Below are positions 37,656 to 47,215 of a stretch of DNA of 64,000 nt, one piece after another. The stretch comes from Saturnia japonica (taxonomy: Eukaryota; Arthropoda; Insecta; Lepidoptera; Saturniidae), in assembly GCA_033032175.1 (NCBI GenBank), contig CM065317.1, positions 19,179,279 to 19,243,278 of the forward strand, given 5' to 3'. Position 1 is the stretch's first letter. The number at the start of each line of letters is the position of its first letter. The notes beneath the pieces were generated by a model, which was not told where the DNA came from, made no database searches, and saw nothing but the letters and a program-made list of their open reading frames with translations. Both the position numbers and the translations under genes were made by a program.

Positions 37656-40600
37656 CTCAATTGTTGGGTTAATTTCAATATCGCGATATAGGATGCGTCG
37701 TATGTAGCTCGATAGATGTCGCTATGAAGGTTGCGTCAGTTGTGGCGAGAGATGTCGCTACAGATGTATTTTGTCAAGAAATGTTAACAAGTAATACAGA
37801 TAAATAAACTTACCAAAGCAGCACTTGGGTCTATACTAACAATATCTCCTACAGCAACAGTGGAAAGTACAAGTGATGCGAACACTTCATCCGGTATTTT
37901 TGGCAAATCCTCTGTAAATTTGGCTTCACCGGCACACTGTATCTGTAAATTGATACTAAAATTAAAAACGATAAGTTTCAAAATTCAGTAATAATAAAGA
38001 CATAATCAAAAATCAGAAATAGACCACAATCAACAAATCAAAGACTCGTTCCAATCGGAAAACATATTCTGAAACCTCACTCTGACCACATTCTAACGTA
38101 TTTGTTATATAATTATATAATAATGGGTCAAATAGATGGTATTGAACCTGTATAGTGGCTATGAAGATAATTAACTTCTATGTATACATAAAGAAGACAA
38201 TTTTCAACAAAAATAAAACCAGCTTCATTGGTTTAGAATAGTTCCTTGGTGTATCTTCGAAGTTGAAGGTCCAATGCTAATTAAATTAAAATGGGACCAC
38301 CCTTTAGGTATCCCCTATCAAACAAAAGAATCAGCCAAATCGGTTCATAAAAAAAGAAATTATGGCTGAACATCCATAAAAAAATATACATTCGAATTGG
38401 GTAACCTCCGCCTTTTTTTGAAGTCAGTTAAAAACGATCATCGACTACGCTAGACTATAATTAAGGTTCACTGTAACTTTAATGCCGCATAGTCTTTTGT
38501 ATGCAGTTTATGTATAAATTAAACAAATTTCGATACATACTTTATCATTATTTTTCATTGCTAATTAGAGTTTTTTTTTTGTAGTCTGAGGTATTTTACA
38601 CCTTTCACTAAATAGCTAAATGTTTGAAATTCGTTATCTTCTTACCAGAGCCTCGACCTTCGGTATCGGTTGATTCAAAGGCCACAGCGCAGGGTTGGTA
38701 TCAAATATTTGACGCGCCTCGGAAACTGGTCGGGTCTCGTGAATCTTAATGCCTCCAGATTTGTAACGACGGTGAAGGATATCAGTAGGGCATAGGGCTA
38801 AAAGACCCTAAAAACAAAGTATGATAAGAATAAAACTATTGATTGGACTACAATAAAGTAGAATAAAGCTATACTTGAGCTATACTATAATTTTGCTCAG
38901 ATAAATATGTTAATGCTGCAATTTTACTTGTAGACAAGGCTAACACAATAATATGCTATCATCAACTTTCGTACTGTACCCATCACAAGATGGGTTAAGC
39001 GTCTCATCAACAGAAGCAATATAGTCTTCTTGACCCATGCCATCAGATTTGTCGTAAGATGTATATTTTATTCTCGTGATATTTTCCTTCATCTCCATTT
39101 ATATGGCATGTCAGAATTTAAGTTACAAAATTCAATAATTCTAAAAATGTTCGTCTTCCGCAGTAGTCATACATACAAATATATTTAAAACAAAAAAGTT
39201 GCTCACTTTATAAAAAAGATTTAAAGCGAGCTTTCTCCTGTACTCCGCAGAAGGTTCTGGTGGATTCTCTGTCACCACCATTTCTTTATCTAAAAACACC
39301 AGAGCCGTCTGCAGGGTGTTATTTTTAAACAGAGTCTTCCCAATTAGATACGTTTCAGTAGACAACGCCCTGATAAAAGCAGGTGACAGACCTCCATAAA
39401 CTATTCTACATTCATCCACCACACCATTCCTGTTTAGTTTGTAGATAAAACCAGCATTTACTATCGCATGAGCGCTTTGAGATCTTGGCATCACCTAAAA
39501 TGGTTTTGTTAAAACATATTAAATAATAAAAAAATAATTTATATTAGTTATAGGTAATATATTTTTATTGTCATTTAAATAAATTACTGTTTGAATTAAT
39601 TAGCAGAAGAGACGAAATAAAATGACGATAAGCTTAAAGATTCCTCAAAAGCCTCGCATCGGGACTGCGCGACTGCGGGACTGCGGGACTGCGGGACTGC
39701 GGGACTGGCTCTCATATGCAACTATCAGAAAAATATCTAAAGATTATAAATTGAGCATGTCAGCTAGCTAGACGAATATTAGAAAAAAGGCCTTTCAACA
39801 TTATATAGTTGAATTCTATGGTGGTCAATTTAAAAATGCTCAAGTTCATTTTATTATTGTCATCTAATCAACATCACTTACATTTAACTCATATAATCCT
39901 AAACATGTATTTAATTAGCCTAAAAGAAAACTCTTTCAAGACACTAACAATCGACATGTGATATAAAATAGTTATAATTTCATTAAGGGGCGAATGTTGA
40001 TCTAATAATCCTATATGAATATAGTTTATTCAATTGAGACACCTGAATATTTTTATAACTACTTGGGCCTGCACATGCTTCATCGTATTAAGGTTATTTG
40101 CCAAGAAACTGACTGACTGTGATGATGAAATCAGTATATAATTGTTAATAATTTAAAATTGTTAAAATTTCTTCAAACAGGGAAGTTTAGTTCACAATAC
40201 GATGTACCTTCAGTGATATTGGTATAGTAACAAACGAACGAGCGATACTAATTAAAGCGTCCAGTGTAGCAGTGCGTGAAGTAATGTTAGATTAATATAG
40301 ATTTTTAGGAAAATATCCAAATGGTGTAGCCACTAGTGCGGCTATATAAGTTTTACACGGTAAGTCAAATTCAAACAATTTTGTATTTTACATCAGTAAT
40401 AATTTTCCATCGTTAGAAGAAACATCACTGTTACACCTTATTTGAATACTAAGGCAACTCCGTGAAAATTGCACGACCTACAGAAATATTTCTACTTAGT
40501 CTGTACTACATAATGAATTTTTACGACATACAAGTACAAGTAAAAATGTAACGTACCTTGAATGTTACCAAATTATACTCTTCACTTAGAGGTGGTAATA

Positions 40601-43600
40601 AAACGTACAGAATAACCGAGCCTCTCATATCTGTCTTAAGAAATTGCTGCATATCAAATAAATTTACAAAACCCTGCATATTTCCTGAAACAAATAATAT
40701 CTAGTAAAATATGGTTTTACCTTATCCACCTAATCAGAAGGAGATTGAAAGAGGCTTGATCTTTAATTTAAATTATAAAGACTTTATTTTATTTAACATA
40801 GACGAAACTAGTAATGCGTGTTGGACGATTAACACCAACGATAATTACTAATTATAGAAATATTCGAGTATCGAAAATATGCTAAATTTAAATCCGAACC
40901 TTTACGCTAAAAGTTAAATGCTGTATCATGCATAAAAGTTTAACATATTTTAGTTAAAGTTATAATAATAATATATACACTGAAACTAAACTTACTTATA
41001 GCTACTACAGCACCAACAGTCATAAACATTAAAAACAGATCTGAAGGGAAATCGTTGTGCTGATGCTTAATCATGAGGTTTCCAGCCAAAGATCCCAACT
41101 GGAATAAGACGTGGATTTAAAATTAAATTATCAGTAAGTGTAAATTTACTGCCCACATTGCAAATGAAACTGATTTACCGTACATTTCTCACAGGTATAT
41201 GAGCGACTAATTTCAAATGGTCATAAAATTTCTTCAGATAATTAAAATATTCACGTTCCGAATTAGTTTTAAAGATATCCAGAAGTTCAGTTAGCGTTAC
41301 ACCGGCTCCTATCTTCAGATTTTGATCGACCTCGCATTGTTTCAATTCTTGGATACCACTGATGTCTATGAGGATTTTAGGGTATTCGAATATTGGGTAA
41401 GCTCCTGAAAATAAATAATCCAGTTTTCTCAGCTTCTTTTTATACTGTTACTAATATGAAAACATTGACTCTTCCCATGACTTATCCACATAGACGCAAA
41501 TTCACATTCTACTTAATTTTAACAATTTGTATTCGACTAATATTATAGTAGTTCAGACTATAATCAACATTCAAATCAAAGACTTATATATTTATTATTA
41601 CTGAACGGTTTACTTTCTGTTAAACCCGCTGAAGATCATTATGCCAATATTTAATTACCAATTTAGGTGAACGTGTTAGAAATCGAGCTCACTTATTTAG
41701 AGTTTGAGTTTGTTAATTATAATGTTAAGAAAACGTTACAAGTCATAATAGAAAGTACTGTGGTAAAACTGTTACGTACGTACATAATAACTGAGGTACT
41801 TTATAATTTACACTGCTACAATTTTCTCTGCCTATCATCACAACATGCCGCTATTCCATATAGTAGGATTAAGACGTCACTATTTTCTTACATTCAAATT
41901 TACGTAATATTTTTATGAATTTACAACCACGATTAGTAATGTTTATTTTGTCCATATTTTTTTATTATATACGTAAAAGTTATGTTTAACGTATAATAAC
42001 TCATACCAATAACGTAAACTCAATAGCTGCATTATAAAATATGCAAATGCAATTATACTATCTATATTATTGGATGTCAATATTATCGCAAATTTATGGA
42101 TTAAATAAATTACAAGTTGGAAATAAATATCCCGATAAACCGCTGACTTTATTAATATTAATCTGTTGGACGCTTCATTATAAAAACAATGGTACTCTAA
42201 ATATCTCCCGTGGCAAAGAACGTCCTACTTGCTGCACCAGTTACTAAATGTTGGTGTTAAAACGTTAAAACTAAATAAATATTTAAAGCAAAAATCCTCT
42301 ACCGCATGACATAGACATATCTCATTGATCGCGACAATTACTGGTCCTGTGCTGCTTGCATCCAAAGAGTTTTGGCATCCTCTATCAGGTCATCAGTCCA
42401 TCTTGTGGCAAGTCTGTCTACGCTGCGTCTTCCAGTACGCAATATAACGTAATTACAAAAAATAAGTTGCTTACACAAAACGAGATTCTCGCTGATTTTT
42501 CTCAACAATATTTTTACAATGGAAGTGACTACTTATAAGGGTAAAAATGGAATAATAAATTTCTGTAATTTATACAGTTTGATGAAATTTAATGTATATT
42601 AACATAGCAAAATAATTGTAAACAATGTATTCGCTCACCTTTTGCAGTGTTGCCATGAACTAGCATGTAGGATTCAGTCCCTTTGTCATTAAATATTGCA
42701 AATATTTCATGAATTTCATAAACTTTATACCAATATTTGCCATCTCTAAGTTTCATCTTTGTTATACCACATGCTTGTAAATCTTCACTAGTTATAACGC
42801 ACCAATCCTCATCGTCACAATTCTGCTTCTTACAATTCCGACCAGTTTTCTTACAAATATATAAATCTTCGATGTCCAAAATTCGATCAGATTTCGGAGA
42901 GTCTTTCGCGAACTTCTTGAAAGCATCCAAAATCGGTCTGTAGCCAGTACATCTGCAGACATTGCTTCCGAAAGACTGCTCGATCTCCAGCATTGTCAGG
43001 TCTTTTTTAGTTTTAAGAAGACTGGAACAGAAATGTACTTTTGAAGAAAAAAATCGAAGACTGATTCTATGACGTTACTAGTAATTAATATTATGACTAT
43101 TTTTTATAAATACAATAGATGTTATAACCCTTTCGAATATAATAATATTAAATGAAGTAAATTGATTCGATCTCACCTGTACATTGACATCACCCAAGCC
43201 GGACTGCAATGTCCGCATTGTGTACCATTCTGTTCAGCCAGAGTCTTTTGGAGAACATGATAGCCTTTCTTCCTATTTCCTAAATCCTCGATGGTAGTAA
43301 TCGCCCAGCCGTGACAGGATGTGATAGACACCATACACTAAAGAGTATTTACTTACAGTTAAATAAAATCTTTTAGAAATAATCTTCAACACACTGATGT
43401 GAGATCCCAAATGTGTAAAAATAGTATTATTTATAATTTAGTTGAACTGAAATATAACAAAACCCGTAGTGAAGTATGAAAAATAAATGGAAATTTGTGG
43501 TCACATATCGCACTGCTTGGTGCATAGTTTTAAAGATAAGTATACCGATGTGACGATTGAGTTGTTTCTACTAAATACATTAAGGTTATGCTAGTGGTAT

Positions 43601-46600
43601 GCTTGCTGGTTGTCTACCTATCGGGCTTACGGCAAAGAACGAGATGCCACGCCACGCCAGCAACTGTCACAAATGAAATGACGGTTGCGGATTACTGGTG
43701 ATTTCTGTGGCATGTGCCGATAGCATATCCACGTGGCAAAATCCAGCCGGCTGTGTCATCATCATAGTGTGTAGAACAGCCCTAATATCACAATGAAAAA
43801 CGTATCACCAAGTAAAAAAGAACGTTAACTTGAAATAATTAGTATCACGTACTTGATATAAAAGGTTCTCTATCTTATGATAACCCTAAGGCCGCAATTA
43901 AGAAATTGCTACCGTTACTTCGCAAACTGCAGCAAATTATTGTGAATATTTATGTAAATAGAAATTCGTAAAAAAATATCTGTCTAGTCTCATCGTAGAT
44001 GTGTATGTATGGATAAAAGGGAAACGGGCTAGAAATTTTACAGTGTTTATATCAGTCCACGTTCGTTTCAATTCAAACTACGTAATAGATCCTAATCATA
44101 TTATATGTATATGTGTCATGTGATTTATACCTGATAGATTTTTTAACGTACTCCTTTGCTTCATGCAGAGAGTTAATATAAGGTTATTTCTTAAAGATTA
44201 TTGCTTCATTGAAATTGTGAAACATCATTCTAACTTCCAGTTATCAGTGAACGGTATTAATCACTTTGCTTGGTCTTTAATATCCTCAAATGTAAAAGTC
44301 GCTCCTATGTTTTCTCTAATAATGTTAATCATTGTCTATTTAAATCATCTATGCAGTTTCCATCTACTGTCCATAAATAACAGCTACCACTAAGATAGCT
44401 TCTCGGTAGCTGGATAATCATGAACACGACAAACTAAAAGAGATTGACTGTGAAGAGATTATCACATTGTGCTTGGTGGCGGTCTCCTAGTTATACGTCC
44501 AAACCTTTTCAAAGTAAACTATATCTATATAGGTTTGCATGAGAACATCTGAAACCAGCGCTGTTGTTCACGTTAATTTGGTGCACCTTTTTACAACAGC
44601 TAGCCGACTTACAGAGTTGACAGCCTGTACGGGAGCTCCAACAGACTTGACAACGGCAACGATGCAGGCGCCGCAGCCGGCCTCGCGACACATGTACTTG
44701 GTGCCGCGCAGCTCCAGCGTGTTGCGCAGGTAGTCCACCAGCGTCACGTCGGAACTCACCTCGCAACCCACTGAGAATATTACTACAAATTGTTAAACTA
44801 TAAAACTTTAGCTAAACTAAGTACGTGTGTGTTATATTATTTCACTGGTGTAACTAGCCTTTATTTTATGAGGATTGTTTTCAAAGTGTTTACTATTTCA
44901 TTGTTTTAGTGCGGTAAACACTTTTAAATGTACATTTCTTTGAATTACATTTTTAATGGTTTATAATACATGTTTGATTAGAAACATAACATAACTGGAA
45001 TACAATATAATTATATCGACTGTCTACTAAACAGCCTTTTCACATCTTCAGTGACCCAAGTGACTTTAGTGGCTCAAGTATATGTATTAGAGTGGCCTAT
45101 AAAATAACGAATATTCTTTTCCATTAATCTCATAGGAAAATATGTTAATTTACAATGTTTAATAAAGCTCATCAAAAATTAACCCGATTGTTGTTATTTA
45201 TTTATATTATACTTTTTTGAGTTTTGATATTAACCTCGCTATTTAATTAATTTATTTTTTGATACATGCCGTCACACAATTAACTGGTCAATAACTTTAT
45301 TCGTTCTTACGGTGAGAGTTGGTTTTGAAACACGACTGTTGTGTCCGACTGGGTCGAACCACCATGCACCATGTCTAAAACTCGCATAGTGGCACGCTTA
45401 GGTGTGTCACGCTCCGAGTTCATTTTTACGGATGTTCAGCTATAAGTTCTTTATGAACCGATTTGGGTGATTATTTTTTGTTGGATAGGGAATAATACCT
45501 TAAGGGTGGTCCCATTGGCATTGGACCTTCAATACTGAAGATACACAAGGAACCTCTTCAAAATCATTGAAGGTGGTTTATAATTTCGTTTGATCAAGGC
45601 AAGGCAAGGCAACTTTAAGGAACAATATTCATGTTCCTAATTCAATTAGTAGTAAAAATCAATTAACATGTGATATGAGTACAAAATAAAAGGTAAATTA
45701 AAATATCTATAAGTTTTGTTTCTTTGAGCTCGTAAACATTAATATATGTTGAAGTTAAAATCAAAAATATTTTTACACCGAATAAAGTTATTATATTTAG
45801 ATTTTCTATTATTAGCGGTCGCCCAATGATCGAAACTCGACCAGTGGCTTTTTAATCATAGACTACTTTCTGTTTGACATTTGCAGTATGAACCTAAACA
45901 ATTAATATTATATCATTTGCTGACATTTTTCATTGAGCGACAATGTCAATATTTTGGGGGATCTAAGTTCAATGCAACTGGTGGGTTTAGGATTCGCAAT
46001 ATTAATTAATTAAATTTAATATATTAGTTAACAGATATTACAGATAAATTTTAGCTTTCTGCACTCCTTTTCCTTATAAACTTTAATCATGTCAAATCTC
46101 ACAGTCTTCCGTGTACGAAATACGCTTAAAAAGCGTTATAAAGTTTTTGTTTCACGTATTAATATAATGATGATGCCTTGCTTGTTGGGTTCTAATAAAA
46201 AAAAAACAACAACAGAGGACTGTGAGATTTGGTATAGTTAATGTTTATATGAATGAAGAGTATAGAAAGCTAAAGTTTATATATAATATGCGTTACTAAT
46301 ACATTAAATCACATTTAATAATACTGCGAATCCTAAACTGACAAGTGTCATTAAACTTAGACCCCTAAAATATTGACATTGTCAATGAAAAGTGATAGCA
46401 AATGATATAATACTTATTCAATGTTTATGTTCATACTACGAATGTCAAACAGAAAATAATCTATGATTAAAAAGTAGCTGGTCGAATTTTTACCATTGGG
46501 TGACCGCTAGTACAAATAATTGCTCTTGACTGTTTTTGTCGTTTGAATCCATTTTTAACTAGCACCTTTATCTACGAGTAAATAAATTCATTATGATTAT

Positions 46601-46652
46601 AACACTTGCCTGAACACTCGACACCGTTAACTGTGAAACGAATGCGATCCAT
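29450..46652 (-). CDS. AOX: Aldehyde oxidase, 17 coding exons, 1261 aa
   Basis: Molybdo-flavoenzyme of the xanthine dehydrogenase/aldehyde oxidase family, which oxidises aldehydes to carboxylic acids in the cytosol. Seventeen exons join in frame to 3786 nt. The N-terminal [2Fe-2S] domain has Cys42, Cys47, Cys50 and Cys75. The second has Cys108, Cys111, Cys143 and Cys145 (QCGHC and [10 protein letters not shown]). The FAD domain covers roughly residues 200-495. The molybdopterin domain starts near [13 protein letters not shown] and carries HGGIEMGQG (986-994) and the GEPP motif with the expected catalytic Glu1204. There is no signal peptide. The start is fixed by an in-frame TAA seven codons upstream. 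About 1260 residues fits insect aldehyde oxidases; insect xanthine dehydrogenase is usually longer, about 1330-1360. In moths such enzymes are often expressed in antennae and degrade aldehyde odorants, but nothing here shows that for this gene. A broken copy lies downstream on the same strand. Confidence 0.93.
30496..30609 (-). CDS. AOX: AOX exon 16, catalytic GEPP motif
   Basis: Residues 1201-1238. [20 protein letters not shown] holds the base-catalyst glutamate (Glu1204 here, Glu1261 in bovine xanthine dehydrogenase), then [12 protein letters not shown]. Acceptor TTTTGTAG, donor ATTG/GTAAGA, phase 1. Without splicing the frame would stop three codons later. Confidence 0.92.
30975..32045 (-). 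pseudogene. R1-like LINE 3' part, in AOX intron 15
   Basis: GC-rich island. The minus strand around 31800-31950 reads [39 protein letters not shown] and [13 protein letters not shown], the C-terminal reverse transcriptase region of R1-clade LINEs. The tail ends with [15 protein letters not shown] at about 31000 and a T-rich (minus-strand A) run at 30975. Frameshifted and 5' truncated. The large ORFs on the plus strand here are its shadows. Confidence 0.82.
32133..32215 (-). repeat. Dispersed repeat end
   Basis: AACTGAGCCGGCAGTCGTTG and AATAACTCGACCACAG match 6176-6240 and 8168-8230. Confidence 0.5.
32540..32732 (-). CDS. AOX: AOX exon 15, molybdopterin domain
   Basis: Residues 1137-1200. 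[17 protein letters not shown] is the conserved 'Q.EGAF..G.G....E.' block, followed by [18 protein letters not shown] and ending LILGAK. Acceptor TTTTTTAG, donor AAGG/GTGATT, phase 1. The broken copy keeps an exon of the same 193-nt length at 20470-20662. Confidence 0.93.
33098..33864 (-). CDS. AOX: AOX exon 14, molybdopterin domain with MGQG motif
   Basis: Residues 881-1136, the largest exon. It begins [37 protein letters not shown] (986-1002) is the molybdopterin-binding block. [26 protein letters not shown] and [17 protein letters not shown] follow. The acceptor TTTACAG lies inside a longer open frame, so the bases upstream of 33864 are intron. Donor CAG/GTAGGT, phase 0. Confidence 0.93.
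34515..34710 (-). CDS. AOX: AOX exon 13, molybdopterin domain
   Basis: Residues 816-880. [20 protein letters not shown] is the usual 'VGVN..G.I..L....Y.D.G' block. It ends NTWCRAPG, split with exon 14; invertebrate aldehyde oxidases carry CRAPG where vertebrate xanthine dehydrogenase has FRGFG. Donor CCAG/GTAATA, phase 1. Confidence 0.92.
34974..35157 (-). CDS. AOX: AOX exon 12, molybdopterin domain
   Basis: Residues 754-815. [20 protein letters not shown] matches the 'RR.GG.YG.K.' substrate and cofactor loop. [20 protein letters not shown] follows, ending CSTDFE. Acceptor TTTTTTAG, donor GAG/GTAAGT, phase 0. Confidence 0.92.
35222..35706 (-). CDS. AOX: AOX exon 11, molybdopterin domain
   Basis: Residues 593-753. 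Contains [60 protein letters not shown] and [12 protein letters not shown], which follow the family's 'GQ.HF.ME....' and 'T.Q......' blocks. Acceptor TTTCAG, donor CA/GTAAGT, phase 2. Intron 11 after it is only 64 bp. Confidence 0.93.
35850..36410 (-). pseudogene. Tc1-like transposase fragment with internal tandem duplication, AOX intron 10
   Basis: The minus strand at 35900-36060 reads [20 protein letters not shown] then [12 protein letters not shown], the C-terminal W...LI.SM..R...C pattern of Tc1-type transposases. Upstream, YNQKKLL-coding sequence recurs four times (36055, 36139, 36252, 36337). These make two copies of a 197-bp unit, each with two related subunits of about 84 and 113 bp. 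Confidence 0.65.
37490..37660. repeat. Dispersed fragment and (TA)n in AOX intron 10
   Basis: 37500-37590 holds GGGAGGATCCTCCGACCAGA and GCGGGCTGCTGCCCCACGG, like a LINE/SINE end. A TA microsatellite of about 45 bases follows at 37608-37655. Confidence 0.6.
37814..37942 (-). CDS. AOX: AOX exon 10, molybdopterin domain start
   Basis: Residues 550-592. [20 protein letters not shown] is the conserved 'xxxxGEAxYxxDxP' entry to the molybdopterin domain, followed by [18 protein letters not shown]. Acceptor TTTACAG, donor TTG/GTAAGT, phase 0. The next intron (10) is the longest, 2.1 kb, and is full of repeats. Confidence 0.91.
38190..38430 (-). repeat. Dispersed repeat in AOX intron 9
   Basis: GTTGAAGGTCCAATGCTAAT, AAATGGGACCACCCTTTAGG and TACATTCGAATTGGGTAACC. 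Inverse copies at 28740-28900 and 45420-45600. Confidence 0.6.
38646..38807 (-). CDS. AOX: AOX exon 9, linker into molybdopterin domain
   Basis: Residues 496-549, containing [20 protein letters not shown] and [13 protein letters not shown]. The WPLNQPIPK motif marks the start of the molybdopterin domain across the family. Acceptor TTTTTAG, donor CTG/GTAAGA, phase 0 on both sides. Confidence 0.92.
39207..39494 (-). CDS. AOX: AOX exon 8, C-terminal FAD subdomain
   Basis: Residues 400-495. [20 protein letters not shown] is the usual 'K.MPRAQNAHA.VNAGF' block, and [10 protein letters not shown] is the conserved glycine turn. It ends [13 protein letters not shown]. The exon is bounded by TTTTAG and AAA/GTGAGC in phase 0. 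Reading past the donor hits a stop in the intron. Confidence 0.92.
39663..39709. repeat. 9-bp tandem repeat in AOX intron 7
   Basis: GGACTGCGG repeated about five times (first unit ACTGCGCG). A GC-rich spot in an AT-rich intron. Confidence 0.92.
40557..40684 (-). CDS. AOX: AOX exon 7, FAD domain
   Basis: Residues 357-399, including [20 protein letters not shown] and ending LVTFK. Acceptor GTTTCAG, donor AAG/GTACGT. The joint with exon 6 makes Arg357 from a split codon. The ILYVLLPPL stretch fits the core strand before the FAD subdomain end. Confidence 0.88.
40996..41098 (-). CDS. AOX: AOX exon 6, FAD-binding domain
   Basis: Residues 323-356. [20 protein letters not shown] matches the conserved GxxGGNL(M) segment of the FAD domain, followed by [14 protein letters not shown]. 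Acceptor TTCCAG, donor ATAA/GTAAGT, phase 1. Confidence 0.9.
41184..41404 (-). CDS. AOX: AOX exon 5, FAD-binding domain
   Basis: Residues 249-322: [20 protein letters not shown] and [14 protein letters not shown], ending HIPVRN. To stay in frame with the next exon (LGSLAGNLM) the donor must be AAT/GTACGG. The better-looking GTAAAT five bases on would shift the frame. The domain follows the family order. Confidence 0.88.
42335..42445 (-). mobile_element. RTE-like LINE fragment in AOX intron 4
   Basis: The minus strand reads [20 protein letters not shown] then LWMQAAQDQ, matching the 'R...RW.DDL....G..WM..A.DR..W' end of craft/RTE-type LINE proteins. Short and isolated. Confidence 0.7.
42639..43021 (-). 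CDS. AOX: AOX exon 4, second [2Fe-2S] domain and linker to FAD domain
   Basis: Residues 121-248. [15 protein letters not shown] gives Cys143 and Cys145. A variable linker with several cysteines ([13 protein letters not shown]) follows. The exon then enters the FAD domain at [10 protein letters not shown], the counterpart of LVxGNT in the family. Donor AAAAG/GTGAGC, phase 1. Confidence 0.93.
43177..43337 (-). CDS. AOX: AOX exon 3, end of first and start of second [2Fe-2S] domain
   Basis: Residues 68-120. Holds Cys75 ([14 protein letters not shown], the usual fourth ligand of cluster one) and [14 protein letters not shown] with Cys108 and Cys111 of cluster two. Acceptor TTTAG, donor ACAG/GTGAGA, ending in phase 2. 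Confidence 0.92.
43590..43790. repeat. Probable dispersed repeat in AOX intron 2
   Basis: GC-richer block (ACGAGATGCCACGCCACGCC, ATTTCTGTGGCATGTGCCGA) unlike the surrounding intron; resembles a repeat, but no second copy was found in the window. Confidence 0.35.
44613..44770 (-). CDS. AOX: AOX exon 2, first [2Fe-2S] domain
   Basis: Residues 15-67. [17 protein letters not shown] leads into CREAGCGAC, the loop with Cys42, Cys47 and Cys50 that binds the first cluster. Acceptor TTCTCAG, donor TCT/GTAAGT, phase 0. This exon is much richer in G and C than the rest of the gene (many GCC, CTG and CGC codons). Its flanks are similar to those of the deleted copy at 22872-22975. Confidence 0.93.
45300..45600 (+). 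repeat. Two dispersed repeats in AOX intron 1
   Basis: 45330-45420 (GTCGAACCACCATGCACCAT) resembles the minisatellite monomer family. 45425-45600 (ATGAACCGATTTGGGTGATT, GGCATTGGACCTTCAATACT) matches 28740-28900. Confidence 0.55.
45811..46157 (-). repeat. Repeat C, left arm of an inverted pair
   Basis: Family C copy in AOX intron 1. The portion 45811-46103 is the mirror of 46218-46512. Confidence 0.82.
46218..46512 (+). repeat. Repeat C, right arm of an inverted pair
   Basis: Starts GGACTGTGAGATTTGG-like and ends GACCGCTAGTA. Pairs with 45811-46103 across about 115 bases. Both arms lack a piece (GAGTATTATCTACATCACTT) present in other copies, so one arm was copied from the other. Confidence 0.82.
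46610..46652 (-). CDS. AOX: AOX exon 1 (residues 1-14, phase 1)
   Basis: Encodes [14 protein letters not shown] plus the first base of Val15. ATG is at 46652, with TAA CTC GCT TGT AAC ACG GTC just upstream. The donor reads TCAG/GCAAGT, a GC-type donor with an otherwise perfect consensus. The matching exon in the broken copy (26166-26208) has the same length and a normal GTAAGT. A CACGTG E-box sits about 45 bases upstream of the start. Confidence 0.88.
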
Positions 46653-46829
46653 GACCGTGTTACAAGCGAGTTACTAATACACTGCTCACAGTGCTCACGT
46701 GCTGACTACATGCCATAGTATAAAAATGTTTAACTTAACCGAATGCCCCTTCTACGCTTCATGGATTAACATTTTCTAGAAAAGGATTCTTATGATGGAA
46801 CTTGTGAATTTTGAATACATTTACGTAAA

Positions 46830-47215
46830 GACCTTAATGAAATCAAAATCAAAAAATACTTATTCAATTTACGCCCAGGTTCGCAAGATAACCCAGTTAT
46901 CAAAAACTGCCGGCAAGAAACTCGATCAGGTTTAATTTCTTAAAACTAGTACATATAATGTTTACAATTAATAATGGTATTAATTAATTAATTGGTTATA
47001 CAGACAGAGCGAGTCCGTTCCAGACATCACTATCATTCACTTAATGATACTCTCTATAATAAATAACCTTTTGACAGTGAAACTTGCTTGACAGGGTTCT
47101 TGAACGTATTCCTCGGACAATCAGCATTATGCTTCAGGATCTTAATATAAAACCTAATACTATTACTTAAAACTTTTATTCAGTAAGTCTAAAACACAAT
47201 ATGAAATATGTAACT
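46830..47215 (-). mobile_element. LINE 3' end fragment upstream of AOX
   Basis: AAACTGCCGGCAAGAAACTC and GATCAGGTTTA blocks, then TTTTGACAGTGAAACTTGCT, as in 26920-27480. Begins about 200 bases upstream of the AOX start codon. Confidence 0.7.

Noticed and set aside
41667..42538. Several 60-83 codon ORFs on the plus strand
   Set aside because: They lie in AOX intron 4; composition is intronic and one overlaps a minus-strand RTE fragment.
44509..44766. ORF of 85 codons across AOX exon 2 in another frame
   Set aside because: It is a shifted reading of exon 2 and intron 2; the true frame has the iron-sulfur cysteines.
29450..46652. Xanthine dehydrogenase instead of aldehyde oxidase
   Set aside because: Length (1261) and CRAPG in place of FRGFG fit insect aldehyde oxidase; tree analysis would settle it.
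46716..46735. TATA box for AOX
   Set aside because: The TATAAAAAT string is on the opposite strand to the gene and its spacing is unproven; similar sequence occurs upstream of the dead copy, so it may only be shared ancestry.
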